Shown here piece after piece: positions 27,221 through 35,777 of a stretch of DNA of 64,000 bases (its first letter is position 1; each line of letters opens with the position of its first letter). The notes under the pieces are model-generated. The model saw only the letters and a program-made list of their open reading frames with translations. It searched no databases and was not told the DNA's origin. Origin of the DNA: Halomonas elongata (lineage in GTDB: Bacteria > Pseudomonadota > Gammaproteobacteria > Pseudomonadales > Halomonadaceae); the NCBI RefSeq assembly GCF_029081005.1, contig NZ_JAJQTQ010000020.1, positions 1 through 64,000 of the forward strand, given 5' to 3'. Made by a program: the position numbers and the translations under genes.

Positions 27221-27436
27221 GGAAACACTGAATAAATGCCTGCGCATGCAAATCGCTGCGCTATAGCCGCCATCCCTGGCGGCTACCCTGCGGGCCCGTC
27301 TAAAGACGGTTCAAATTCGCTCCTGGCGAATTTGTGTGCGGTGCTCGAAAGCTCGCCTAACCTCATGTTATGTCTCGCTTTCTGTGCTCCTGACGTCTTG
27401 CGCTTCGCTATGCTCGGCTATTTATTTAGCATTTCC
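27221..27436. repeat. Interspersed repeat with terminal inverted repeats, copy B
   Basis: A 216-bp element with ends GGAAACACTGAATAAAT and the complement of GGAAATGCTAAATAAAT. It matches the reverse complement of copy A at 3411-3553 but carries about 72 bp extra made of consecutive small hairpins (TAGCCGCC...GGCGGCTA, CCGTCTAAAGACGG and CAAATTCGC...GCGAATTTG). It is non-coding. It begins one base after the preceding lipoprotein stop codon. Confidence 0.85.
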
Positions 27437-27675
27437 TTAGAGGAAAAGTGTCTGCGCTCGCCGACTTTTCGACATTCATGCCCGATGACCCTCGCTTTGG
27501 CTTATCCCCGGCGTCCATGGCCATCGGGAGTTTGCTAATGCTTTCTGAATACAGCACAAGGAAGCCTGATTCGAATATTTCGAAAGTTAGGAGTGGTTTT
27601 TCCCGCTTATCATCGACAAAAGCGAACATATACTGGTGATCATTCTTCCATGTCTGCTGTATGAAGGAGATCACC
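27437..27675. other. Low-GC spacer upstream of azoR, unassigned
   Basis: About 240 bp with lower GC than its surroundings. At its start, GCTCGCCGACTTTTCG (about 27459-27474) is identical to part of the right end of the MITE-like element at 9137-9362, so this may be a decayed copy. Both strands keep short open frames with no recognisable product. The azoR promoter must lie here but I cannot fix it. Confidence 0.5.
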
Positions 27676-28278
27676 ATGACCACTCGCGTTCTCGTTCTGA
27701 CGTCTTCCATCCTCGATGGCAACTCCCTGGCACTGGCCGAGCACTTCAAGGCGCAGATTGCCCGGCGCGATGACATCGAGGTCAGCACGCGCGACCTGAT
27801 CGCCGATGAGCTCCCCCACCTGGGGTTGCCGGAACTTTCCAGCTGGCAGGTGTCGGCGGATGAGCGCACGCCCGAGCAGCGCGAGCTGGCAGCGCGTTCC
27901 GACACCTTGATCGATGAGCTCCAGGCTCATGATGTCCTGGTGTTGGCGGTGCCGCTCTACAATCTGGGCATCCCTTCACAGATGAAGGCCTGGTTCGATC
28001 GCATCCTGCGCGCCGGTGTCACCTTCCGTTATACCGAGAACGGTCCCCAGGGCCTGCTCGAGGGCAAGCGGGCGATGATTCTCGCGGCCCGGGGTGGCCA
28101 GTATGCCGGTACCGAACTCGACAGCCAGACGCCGCATCTCAAGCATATGCTTGGCCTGATCGGTATCACTGAGGTCGATACCGTGTTCGCCGAGGGGCTG
28201 GCCATGGGTGAGGCCCAGCGCGACGCCTCCATGGGCGAGGCGCGCCAGGCGATCGACGGGCTGGTGACTCGCCTTTGA
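27676..28278 (+). CDS. azoR: FMN-dependent NADH-azoreductase
   Basis: Cytosolic flavoenzyme of the flavodoxin-like quinone reductase fold that reduces azo bonds and quinones with NADH, 200 residues. FMN-binding signatures are SSILDGNS near residue 10, PLYNLGIPSQMKAWFDRI near residue 95 and AARGGQY near residue 140. The start at 27676 follows AAGGAG by 6 bp; an in-frame ATG 15 bp upstream lacks a site. The physiological role is probably quinone or electrophile detoxification. Monocistronic by appearance. Confidence 0.93.
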   Translation: MTTRVLVLTSSILDGNSLALAEHFKAQIARRDDIEVSTRDLIADELPHLGLPELSSWQVSADERTPEQRELAARSDTLIDELQAHDVLVLAVPLYNLGIPSQMKAWFDRILRAGVTFRYTENGPQGLLEGKRAMILAARGGQYAGTELDSQTPHLKHMLGLIGITEVDTVFAEGLAMGEAQRDASMGEARQAIDGLVTRL

Positions 28279-28283
28279 GGTCA

Positions 28284-29417
28284 TTATCCCGGTTCAGGGC
28301 GTTCGGCGGGCGGTCTTTCGACCGCCCGCTTGCCGTCGTGGGCGGGTTGTCGGCATGGGCCGGGCACCTCGACGATCCATTCCCGGGGCACGAAACGGCT
28401 GGTGCACAGCATGGGCTCCGGGGCCAGGATGCGTCCCACGAGGCGCCGCATGGCGGCGCTGTCGTCGCCACTCGCTTCGGGTAGCTGTCGGGTCGTCGCC
28501 AGAGGCTGCCACTCCATACCCTGTCGGTCGGCCAGGGCGTAACGAAACGGGTGGAACCCCGGGAAGCCGAGTCGCAGGTCGGTGGCCACCAGGGTCTCGC
28601 GGTCGTCCCGCGTGACGATGTCGAAGCGCAGGAAGGGGCCGGCGAACCAGTCCAGCCGTTGCCCGGCATCGCTGATCGATGCCACCGGTTCCAGGTCGGT
28701 CCCTCGCGAGAAGGTTTCCAGTGTCGGCGAATGGTCGCCGTCGAAGACGCCGACCAGCGACTCATGATAGTCACCACCATCGATGATGGTGGCGCGCCAC
28801 AGCAGGATGTTGAAGGGCGTCGGTTGTACCAGGCGTGGCGCCTCGGTGAGGCCGTGTTCGGCCAGTACCGGCGTCAGGCGGTGCTCGACCAGGGTCTTGG
28901 CGCTCAGCGAGACGACCAGATAGGTACAGGACAAGGCCAGGCCCCAGGTCGGAGCGCGGTACCCGTTGCCGGTGATCAGCGCCATGATGATGCTGGCCAG
29001 CAGCGGCAGGCTGTATAACGGATCGATGATGAACACCAGGGGCCACGCCGTGGGTCGCACCTCAAGGGGCCACCAGATCTGGGTACCGTAGGTGGTCAGG
29101 GCATCGAGCAATGGGTGGGTCATCAAGCAGAGCCCGAAGAAGGTCAGCCAGCGCCCGAGCCCGATGTCTCGCAGCGGCATCAGTCGCCGGGCGAGCAGAG
29201 CCGACACCGTTGCCAGGCCGGCGAGGACGAACAGTGAATGGCTGAAGCCCCGGTGTCGCGTGACATTGGCCACGGCGTCGCCATAGTCGATGACCACGTC
29301 CAGGTCCGGCAGGGTTCCCAGTATGGCACCGAACAGCACGGCTCGGCGCCCCAGGCGCCGGCCCAGCACGACGCCGCCGATGGTCGCGCCCAGGGCGGCT
29401 TGCGTTACCGAATCCAT
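28284..29417 (-). CDS. Membrane-bound metal-dependent hydrolase, YdjM-like
   Basis: A 377-residue protein of the YdjM family (PF04307), annotated as LexA-regulated inner-membrane hydrolases. It opens with MDSVTQAALGATIGG, then LGTLPDLDV and RHRGFSHSLF, whose Asp and His residues are the proposed metal ligands. Five or six hydrophobic segments fill residues 1-200. The rest is a soluble C-terminal domain of about 180 residues with a Pro/Arg/Glu-rich tail. The start at 29417 is 7 bp after the tag stop, so tag and this gene form an operon. Substrate unknown. Confidence 0.85.
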   Translation of the reverse strand: MDSVTQAALGATIGGVVLGRRLGRRAVLFGAILGTLPDLDVVIDYGDAVANVTRHRGFSHSLFVLAGLATVSALLARRLMPLRDIGLGRWLTFFGLCLMTHPLLDALTTYGTQIWWPLEVRPTAWPLVFIIDPLYSLPLLASIIMALITGNGYRAPTWGLALSCTYLVVSLSAKTLVEHRLTPVLAEHGLTEAPRLVQPTPFNILLWRATIIDGGDYHESLVGVFDGDHSPTLETFSRGTDLEPVASISDAGQRLDWFAGPFLRFDIVTRDDRETLVATDLRLGFPGFHPFRYALADRQGMEWQPLATTRQLPEASGDDSAAMRRLVGRILAPEPMLCTSRFVPREWIVEVPGPCRQPAHDGKRAVERPPAERPEPG

Positions 29418-29424
29418 GGCGGTC

Positions 29425-29964
29425 TCACGTCTCCCGGGTCCAGGGCGGGGCGGCGGCGAGAATGCGGCGCTGAACCGGACAATCGTCGCGATGGGCACCA
29501 GGCAGATACCCGGTGCTCATCAGGAATTCACCGACGATCTCGGGACCGGTGAAGCGGAAGGTGCGCTTGAACAGTTTCACCCAGTCGCCGTGCGATAGCG
29601 GATGATGCTGGTCCAGCCAGGCACGGAAGCTGCCATGCTCCTTGCGCAGCGTCTGGATCACGCCAGCGTTGTGGATCGTGGCAGACACCTTGAGGCGATT
29701 GCGAATGATGCCGGCGTCGTTCAGCAGGCGGGCCTGATCCGCCTCGCCATAGGCGGCAACCCGATCGATGGAGAAGTTCTCGAAGGCCGTGCGAAAGGCA
29801 TCGCGCTTCTTCAGGACGGTGAGCCACGACAGGCCGGCCTGGTTGATTTCCAGTATCAGGCGCTCGAAGAGGGCATCATCGTCTTTCACCGGGAAGCCGT
29901 ACTCGTGGTCATGATAGGGACCGTGAAACGGGTGGGCCGGTGCAAGGTCACAATAGTCGCTCAT
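29425..29964 (-). CDS. tag: DNA-3-methyladenine glycosylase I
   Basis: Excises 3-methyladenine from alkylated DNA, starting base-excision repair. The 179-residue length and motifs fit Tag: [19 protein letters not shown] at the N-terminus, the base-pocket segment [19 protein letters not shown], and [12 protein letters not shown] near the C-terminus. Zinc-ligand candidates are Cys5, the C-terminal His and Cys173 or nearby. It is first in a two-gene run with the YdjM-like hydrolase. Alkylation repair is also represented by ada, 17 kb away. Confidence 0.93.
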   Translation of the reverse strand: MSDYCDLAPAHPFHGPYHDHEYGFPVKDDDALFERLILEINQAGLSWLTVLKKRDAFRTAFENFSIDRVAAYGEADQARLLNDAGIIRNRLKVSATIHNAGVIQTLRKEHGSFRAWLDQHHPLSHGDWVKLFKRTFRFTGPEIVGEFLMSTGYLPGAHRDDCPVQRRILAAAPPWTRET

Positions 29965-30045
29965 GGGGTATCGATCTCGTCGCGGAGGTGGCGGATCGAT
30001 GACAGAATGCCCCTATTCGCTCTCACTGTGAACAAGGAGATTCTC

Positions 30046-30486
30046 ATGCAATACCTGCATACCATGGTTCGGGTTGCCGATCTCGAGGCATCCCTGCATT
30101 TCTATTGCGACCTGCTGGGGCTCAAGGAAGTGCGCCGCAAGGAGAGCGAAAAGGGGCGCTTCACGCTGGTGTTTCTCGCGGCACCCTCCGACGAGGCGCG
30201 CTCGACGGAGCTTCAGTCCCCGGAGCTCGAGCTGACCTGGAACTGGGACCCCGAGACCTATACTGGGGGGCGCAATTTCGGTCACCTGGCCTATCGCGTC
30301 GACGACATCTACGCGCTGTGTCAGCACCTGCAGGACAATGGGGTGACCATCAATCGGCCGCCACGCGATGGCCACATGGCCTTCGTGCGTAGCCCCGACG
30401 GAATTTCCGTCGAGTTGCTGCAGGCCGGCGAGGCCCTGGAGCCGAGGGAACCCTGGGCGTCCATGGAGAATACCGGTACCTGGTAA
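30046..30486 (+). CDS. gloA: Lactoylglutathione lyase-like (glyoxalase I, VOC family)
   Basis: Predicted to isomerise the methylglyoxal-glutathione hemithioacetal to lactoylglutathione. The 146-residue protein shows the glyoxalase I order of metal ligands: His in YLHTMVRV (residue 5), Glu in LELTWNW, His in GHLAYRV and Glu in SVELLQ. The N-terminus closely follows GloA ([17 protein letters not shown]). The start at 30046 has AAGGAGA upstream. A longer open frame through the tag promoter is not used. Another VOC enzyme cannot be excluded, since 7-10 residues near the middle are inserted relative to E. coli. Confidence 0.82.
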   Translation: MQYLHTMVRVADLEASLHFYCDLLGLKEVRRKESEKGRFTLVFLAAPSDEARSTELQSPELELTWNWDPETYTGGRNFGHLAYRVDDIYALCQHLQDNGVTINRPPRDGHMAFVRSPDGISVELLQAGEALEPREPWASMENTGTW

Positions 30487-30705
30487 TGCGGCGTTCGGAG
30501 CTGGCCCAGGGTGCGCATTCATGACGTGTGAATGTCGTCCTTGTGCTAGCTTCACCTTGTGGTCTGCATGGATGTGGGACTGCATGGGCCCGTCGGGAAC
30601 GGGCCTGGCTCTTGCCGCTGTTCGCTGCGTTGTCGCGCAACTTGGGTGGGGCGGCCAACGCCGACAGCGACGGCGTCATGCAACCGGTGACAACCGGTGA
30701 GGGTG

Positions 30706-31110
30706 TCAGTCTGGCCGGACCGCCATGCGGCCGCTGCCGAGGAACACCAGGGCCAGGGCGCTGAACAGGAACATGCCTTGCAGCTCCAGCGCCCAGCCGC
30801 CGCTGTCACCGAGGCGGAAGAGTTCGCCCATGTGTACCAGAACCACGGCGACCAGCATGTTGCCGGCCATCAGCAGTCCTGCCAATCGAGTCCTCCAGCC
30901 AAGGATGGCCATCATCGGGGCCAGTACTTCGCCGATCAGCACGCCATAGGCCAGCCATGACGGTAGCCCTTGATTGGCCAGGAGGTTCTCGATCCACCCC
31001 AGGGTGCCGGGATCGAGCAGCTTGGCGATACCGTGGAGCAGTATCAGTCCTCCCACGGCGAGACGCAGGATCAGTTTGCCGAGAGCGTCGTTGTGCAGGG
31101 CGTCTAGCAT
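30706..31110 (-). CDS. DoxX-family membrane protein
   Basis: A 134-residue inner-membrane protein with four hydrophobic segments, typical of DoxX/YphA proteins. The family signature LRLAVGGLILLHGIAKL lies near residues 11-27 and GWRTRLAGLLMAGNML near residues 70-85. The start at 31110 has AAGGA upstream; a start 36 bp earlier has none. The family is linked to quinone or thiosulfate oxidation in some hosts, but no specific function can be assigned. Between this gene and the upstream glyoxalase (219 bp) I see only a small GGCCCGT...ACGGGCC hairpin. Confidence 0.87.
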   Translation of the reverse strand: MLDALHNDALGKLILRLAVGGLILLHGIAKLLDPGTLGWIENLLANQGLPSWLAYGVLIGEVLAPMMAILGWRTRLAGLLMAGNMLVAVVLVHMGELFRLGDSGGWALELQGMFLFSALALVFLGSGRMAVRPD

Positions 31111-31238
31111 GCAGTTTTCCTTCATCGAGATCGGTAGTGACAGCATTGTCCTGATCCCCGTGCTGGGGCAAGCTGAGGCGCGTAGTCATTCATGCGGGTC
31201 CCGTCTCGCATTTCCCCAGTCGCAAGGAAGATAGCACG

Positions 31239-31682
31239 ATGACCATGACGTTACGCCGTATCCTGATGATGACCGCCATTGCCGTGGGACTCGCGGGTTG
31301 CGCCAGTGAGCCGGAGACGGGCGTTGCTCCCGATGGCGATGTCTCGGGGCCGGTAGTGGGGCCGCGTTGGAACCTGCTGCTGGTGGGCACCAGCGAACGC
31401 CTGGATCTGTCGCCCACGCCGTATTTCCGGATTACGCCCGATGGCAGGGTCAGCGGCCACGACGGCTGTAATCAGTTCGGCGGGACTGTCGAGCTCGATG
31501 ACGAGAATCGCATCGAATTCGGCGAGCTGAGGTCGACCATGATGGCATGCCCTGACATGCAGGATGCCGATCGTGTCACGGCCATGCTCGATGAAGCCTA
31601 TCGCTATCTGATCGACCACGACAGGCTGGTGTTCTTCGGTCCCGATCAGCGCGTACTGGGCGGGTTCCAGCGTGCCGATTGA
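31239..31682 (+). CDS. META-domain (HslJ-like) lipoprotein
   Basis: A 147-residue lipoprotein with lipobox GLAGC (Cys21) and one META domain: VVGPRWNLL, the DGCNQFGG motif near residue 75, and TMMACPDM near residue 100. HslJ-type proteins are heat-inducible outer-membrane lipoproteins linked to novobiocin tolerance in E. coli. The gene is divergent from the DoxX gene and ends 20 bp before a strong hairpin. Confidence 0.86.
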   Translation: MTMTLRRILMMTAIAVGLAGCASEPETGVAPDGDVSGPVVGPRWNLLLVGTSERLDLSPTPYFRITPDGRVSGHDGCNQFGGTVELDDENRIEFGELRSTMMACPDMQDADRVTAMLDEAYRYLIDHDRLVFFGPDQRVLGGFQRAD

Positions 31683-31701
31683 TGGGCACTGAATGATGCG
31701 A

Positions 31702-31733
31702 CCACATCGACCGCCCCGAGGCGGTCGATGTGG
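31702..31733. terminator. Perfect 14-bp hairpin between convergent genes
   Basis: CCACATCGACCGCC and GGCGGTCGATGTGG pair perfectly around a CCGA loop, between the META-domain gene (+) and the YbbN gene (-), which converge. No T-run follows on either strand, so it is probably a bidirectional transcript end rather than a classical terminator. Confidence 0.65.
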
Positions 31734-31758
31734 AAGGATACAGCGCCGGCTCAAGGGA

Positions 31759-32697
31759 TCAGTAGAGCAGGGCGAAAAGCTTGCGTCGGTAGGCCACGGT
31801 CAGGGGATGATCGGCCCCCAGGGCATCGAAGACGCGCAGCAGCGTCTTGCGGGCGGCGTCGTCACCGTAGGCACGATCCGAACGCATCAATGCCAGCAGG
31901 GTCTCGAGGCCGGTCTCGTACTGGCCATCGGCGACCTGGCGCAGGGCCCGCTGATAGCGAGCCTCGCTATCGTCGCGTTCTCCCAGGGCGGCGATCTCCT
32001 CGGCGGAAGGCGCCTCCTCGCCGAATTCGATACTGGCGCGTACGCCCCGTGCCGGTGGGGCATCGCGTTCCTCCGGCGGCAAGGCCTCGAGCATCTGCCG
32101 TGCCTGCTGCGGCTCGCCATCGGCCACCAGGGCGCGAGCCAGCTCCACCTGATAGGCGGTATGGTCGGGCCACTGCTGTACGAGTTCCTCGTAGATGCGG
32201 CGAGCGGTGGCACTGTCACCGGCCTCGAGGGCGGCGGCGGCCTGTTCCTCGGGGCTTTGCTGCGCGCCCTCGGGGGCCTGGAAGTACTTGCCGAGCCATT
32301 CGCGGATAGCCTGCTCCGGCTGCGCTCCCTGGAGCTGATCCACCAGGCCGCCCTGGCTGACCAGCTTGACGTCCGGTGCCGACTGGACGCCCAACTGGCC
32401 CGCGATGTCCGGGTTGTCGTCGATGTTGAGCTTGCCGAGGATGAAGGCGCCGTTGTGCTCCCGGGTCAGCTTCTCCAGCACGGGCACCAGATTCTGGCTG
32501 GGCTCCGACGATGGTGCCCAGCAGGTGAGCAGCACGGGAATCTGCATGGAGGTTTCGAGCAGCTGCTGGATATTGCCGCGATCGACGTCGATGATGACAT
32601 CGGCATCGGATGGCTGGCCCTGGGAGGGGGCGGTGTTCTGTTCCGCGGTGCCGTCGGAAGTGAGCGGCTCGCCGGTACGAGGGTCGACGATCGGCAT
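31759..32697 (-). CDS. ybbN: YbbN (CnoX)-like thioredoxin-fold co-chaperone
   Basis: A 312-residue protein with an N-terminal thioredoxin fold (about residues 33-135) and C-terminal TPR-like helices (about 140-312), the YbbN/CnoX plan. The redox motif is lost: CWAPSSEPS replaces WCxxC, so residues 63-66 read SSEP with no Cys and the protein cannot act as a disulfide reductase. E. coli YbbN keeps one Cys in this motif. A holdase or chaperone-adaptor role is therefore more likely. Cys59 lies just before the Trp of the motif. Monocistronic by appearance. Confidence 0.88.
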   Translation of the reverse strand: MPIVDPRTGEPLTSDGTAEQNTAPSQGQPSDADVIIDVDRGNIQQLLETSMQIPVLLTCWAPSSEPSQNLVPVLEKLTREHNGAFILGKLNIDDNPDIAGQLGVQSAPDVKLVSQGGLVDQLQGAQPEQAIREWLGKYFQAPEGAQQSPEEQAAAALEAGDSATARRIYEELVQQWPDHTAYQVELARALVADGEPQQARQMLEALPPEERDAPPARGVRASIEFGEEAPSAEEIAALGERDDSEARYQRALRQVADGQYETGLETLLALMRSDRAYGDDAARKTLLRVFDALGADHPLTVAYRRKLFALLY

Positions 32698-32907
32698 GGT
32701 GTCAGGCCTTGAATATGAGTGAGTTTGCCATGGAAGATGCGGGTGACACGGGATGGATTCAAGGGGGATGCATCGCGATGGGCGTGTTCCCTCCCTATCC
32801 TCGAACGACTGGCTGCGGATGGGGCGAGCGATTGGCAGCCGTTCCTGTTCCTCTGAGGAACCGGTTTTCTCGATGCTTGACTATCCCACTTCCCAGGAGA
32901 GCGGACG

Positions 32908-33837
32908 ATGGAAATACCTCACCAGCGCCTGATCTATTTCCAGCTGACGGTGGAGACCGGGTCGATCCGTGCTGCTGCCTTGCGACTGGACATCGCCCCT
33001 TCGGCTGTGAGCCGACAGATCGGGCTGCTGGAGTCGGCTCTGGACGCTACCGTGCTGGAGCGGAGGCGCGATGGCGTGCATCCCACGCCGGTAGGCGACA
33101 TGCTGCTCGACTACTGTCAACGGCGTACCATGCTGGATCGCCGCTTCAGCGATGAGCTGGATGCCTACCAGCGTCTGGAGACCGGTCAGATCACCCTGTG
33201 CGTGGGCGAAGGCTTTGTCGGTGACCTGATCGATCATCCGTTGCGTGAGTTCACGGAGGCGTATCGCGGCATTCGTCTGGAGGTCGATACCGGCAGTACC
33301 CGGCGGATCATCGAGTCGGTGGTCAACGACGAAGCACACATCGGATTGATGTACCACGAGCAGGTCCATCCCCATCTACGCTTCTGGCATTCCACCCGTC
33401 AGCCCTTGATGTTGTTGATGGCGCCGCAGCATCCCCTGGCGGCGAGCGAGGAGCCGGTTACCCTCGATACCCTGGCCCAGCATCCGTTGGCGTTGTGGCA
33501 CCCGGGCCATGGGGTGCGCGAGTTGGTTGACCTGGCCTTCCGCGAGGCAAACCATCGGCCCATCGTGGGTATTCAGACGGGGTCGCTGGAAGTATTGAAA
33601 CACTCGGCGCGGGCGTCGCTTTGCGTGACGCTGTTGCCACGCTTCGCTGCCGCCCGGGAGTTGGAGGAAGGCACGCTGGTGGCTCGCGACGTGGTGGGCA
33701 AGCACTTCGGTCAAGCCAATGCCCATATGGTGACTCGTATCGGGCGTCGCATGCCGCGCGCAGGATTGCAGTTGCTGCGCCACCTGCAACAGTGGATGAG
33801 CGCCTTCCGTTGCGAGGATACCACTCTCGGCGCCTGA
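32908..33837 (+). CDS. LysR-family regulator next to a catabolic cluster
   Basis: A 309-residue LysR-type regulator. The helix-turn-helix is at about residues 8-66 (VETGSIRAAALRLDIAPSAVS). The effector domain includes LCVGEGFVGDL near residue 93. AGGAG precedes the ATG. Its 3' end faces the lone binding-protein gene, with the minus-strand catabolic operon beyond, so it is the only nearby candidate to control this cluster. The inducer is unknown. Confidence 0.88.
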   Translation: MEIPHQRLIYFQLTVETGSIRAAALRLDIAPSAVSRQIGLLESALDATVLERRRDGVHPTPVGDMLLDYCQRRTMLDRRFSDELDAYQRLETGQITLCVGEGFVGDLIDHPLREFTEAYRGIRLEVDTGSTRRIIESVVNDEAHIGLMYHEQVHPHLRFWHSTRQPLMLLMAPQHPLAASEEPVTLDTLAQHPLALWHPGHGVRELVDLAFREANHRPIVGIQTGSLEVLKHSARASLCVTLLPRFAAARELEEGTLVARDVVGKHFGQANAHMVTRIGRRMPRAGLQLLRHLQQWMSAFRCEDTTLGA

Positions 33838-33875
33838 GCGTGCCCGAGCGGCCGGGCCATGGTACAAGCCAGGGC

Positions 33876-34655
33876 CTAGATCTTGATGTCGTAGTCGACG
33901 TACTTATGCATCAATTCGTCGTAGGTACCGTCTAGCTTGATCTGGTGCAACGCCTCATTGAACTGTTCCGCCAGGGTTTCGTTACGAGGATGGAAGGCTA
34001 CCGCCACGCCGTGTCCGAAATAACTCTTGGGCTCACGGATCAACGGCGAGCTGGTGACGATGTTGCTGTCTTCAGCGTCGACGTCGAGCGCTGACAGGGC
34101 GAGCGGGTAATACATGAAAGCGGTGTCGAGACGGCCCGTCCTGACGTCCAGGGCTAGATCTTCGCCAGTGTCATAGCGCCGTACGTCGACGATCTCACCA
34201 TAAGTATCGGTGATGTAATTATCGCGGATGGTGCCACGCTGCACGCCCACTGTCAGGCCTTCCAGCGCGTCACGGTCCTCGATATCGACCTCGTGGTCTG
34301 CCTGGGTCACCCAGACGCTGGGGTTGCTGTAGTAGGGCTCGGAGAACAGCACCTTGTGGCGGCGCTCTTCGGTGATCGCCATCGACGACATGATGGCGTC
34401 GTACTTGCGGGCCAGCAGACCCGGTATGATGCCGTCCCAGCCTTGCTCTACCCACTCGCACTCGCGTTCGATACGCCGGCACACTTCCTCACCGAGCTCG
34501 ACCTCGAAGCCTGTCAGAGTGCCATCGGGCAGGCGATATTCGAAGGGTTCGAAGGGGATGTCCACGGCGAGCCTCAGTGGATCATCGGCGTGGGACGGAT
34601 TGGCAATCAGCAGCGTCGTCAGCGTAGCCGCCAGTCCTGAGGGGATACGAAACAT
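33876..34655 (-). CDS. Polar amino acid-type ABC substrate-binding protein (lone)
   Basis: A 259-residue periplasmic binding protein of SBP family 3. The signal peptide ends near NPSHA (residue 23). The mature part starts PLRLAVDIPFEPFEYR, and WDGIIPGLLARKYDAIMSSM is the family signature. No permease or ATPase gene is adjacent; it may use the ABC transporter of 44899-46999 or serve as a sensor. It is on the same strand as the upstream eight-gene operon but 234 bp after it, with its own TATAAT promoter element. Confidence 0.88.
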   Translation of the reverse strand: MFRIPSGLAATLTTLLIANPSHADDPLRLAVDIPFEPFEYRLPDGTLTGFEVELGEEVCRRIERECEWVEQGWDGIIPGLLARKYDAIMSSMAITEERRHKVLFSEPYYSNPSVWVTQADHEVDIEDRDALEGLTVGVQRGTIRDNYITDTYGEIVDVRRYDTGEDLALDVRTGRLDTAFMYYPLALSALDVDAEDSNIVTSSPLIREPKSYFGHGVAVAFHPRNETLAEQFNEALHQIKLDGTYDELMHKYVDYDIKI

Positions 34656-34673
34656 GGTATCTTCCTTGTGGTT

Positions 34674-34679
34674 ATTATA
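34674..34679 (-). promoter_or_regulatory. -10 element for the lone binding-protein gene
   Basis: A perfect TATAAT on the minus strand in an AT-rich patch, about 19 bp upstream of the start codon, with AAGGAAG between them. No good -35 is seen at 17 bp, so an activator may be required. The remaining 34703-34889 shows nothing recognisable. Confidence 0.45.
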
Positions 34680-34889
34680 TGAAATGGTAATAAAGCTATC
34701 ATGCCGCCCGTAGCTGGGTCATGGCAGAAGGTTCGAAGTCCTGTGCCTCACAGCCGACGGTGAGCCATCCTTGCGGCAGGGGGCGCTCAGGCGGTACGAC
34801 TCTCTTGTGTGCTTATCCGGGCCTCCTGGAACGGTTGACGCGCCTCTCCAGTCGTCCTGGGGGGCGTCGGTGAAAAGGCTGGCGTGAGA

Positions 34890-35777
34890 TTATCGCAAGG
34901 TCGCCGAGCGCTCTTCGAAGCACAGCAGGGTGCCGCCCAGTACTGCTGGCGCGATGTCGCTGCGCTTACGTGATATCGGTTGCCAGGCTACATCATGTGC
35001 GGCCCAGTGGGCCTGGGCCGTGGCGATCGATTCACACGCCAGGCTCAGCGCCACGCCGCGAGTTGGGTGGGGTTCGATGTCGTGCAGCAGCGGGAAGCGT
35101 GTCGCGAGGGCCGACGGCGTGAGCAGATAGGCGTTGCCCTTCTCGGTCTCGATGCAGTAGCCCCCCTCGCAGTGATGTACAGCCTGGTCACCGTGTATGG
35201 TGCGAAACGCATTGGTGTCCTGCTCGGGCGCGGCGCTGACATACCATACGGCGGTGATACCCTTGGCGGTGTTGGGATGGTGCTCCAACGATGAGTCGGT
35301 TCGGAAAAGCTCTGGTCGCAGTTGCTGGCACAGGAATTGGGTGAGGTAGGGGACCCGAGTGTCGTGCAGGATGTCGAGCGATACCCCGACCTCCTCTGTG
35401 CGGCCGCCCGGTAAGTGGGCCTGTCGACGAAATACGATTGGCGATGGTGGTTTGGCGCCGCGCAGGATCAGCGTCTGGTGATCCCGAGCCATGTCCTCGC
35501 TCTCGAGCGCCAGCATGGCGATCCCCTCGCCGATTTGGAGCCGGTCAGCCACTTGCTGTCCGAACCGGAAACCGTTGGCATCGCGATAGTCGAGTAACTC
35601 CGGGCGCCCGATGCCAATCAGCTCGATGAAATTTTCGGGGAAGAACAGCAAGTAGTTGTCCGTTCCCCAGGGATGCTGGTGTCGTGGGTTCAGCCGAAAG
35701 CCGAGCCGCCGGGCCTGATCGGCGGCGGCTTCCAGGTCATGGACGGCGACCAGGGGATGATCGATACCAAGGCTCAT
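34890..35777 (-). CDS. Glyoxalase-like (VOC superfamily) protein
   Basis: A 295-residue protein resembling the Glyoxalase_3 domain, with MSLGIDHPLVAVHDLEAAAD at the N-terminus. This opening, with His near residue 7, is typical of the VOC fold. A second repeat-like half starts near TAVWYVSAAP (about residue 175). Possible metal ligands are His7, Glu52 and residues in the second half. The ATG overlaps the aldehyde dehydrogenase stop by 4 bp, so it is translationally coupled and is the last gene of the eight-gene operon. Reaction unknown. Confidence 0.78.
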   Translation of the reverse strand: MSLGIDHPLVAVHDLEAAADQARRLGFRLNPRHQHPWGTDNYLLFFPENFIELIGIGRPELLDYRDANGFRFGQQVADRLQIGEGIAMLALESEDMARDHQTLILRGAKPPSPIVFRRQAHLPGGRTEEVGVSLDILHDTRVPYLTQFLCQQLRPELFRTDSSLEHHPNTAKGITAVWYVSAAPEQDTNAFRTIHGDQAVHHCEGGYCIETEKGNAYLLTPSALATRFPLLHDIEPHPTRGVALSLACESIATAQAHWAAHDVAWQPISRKRSDIAPAVLGGTLLCFEERSATLR

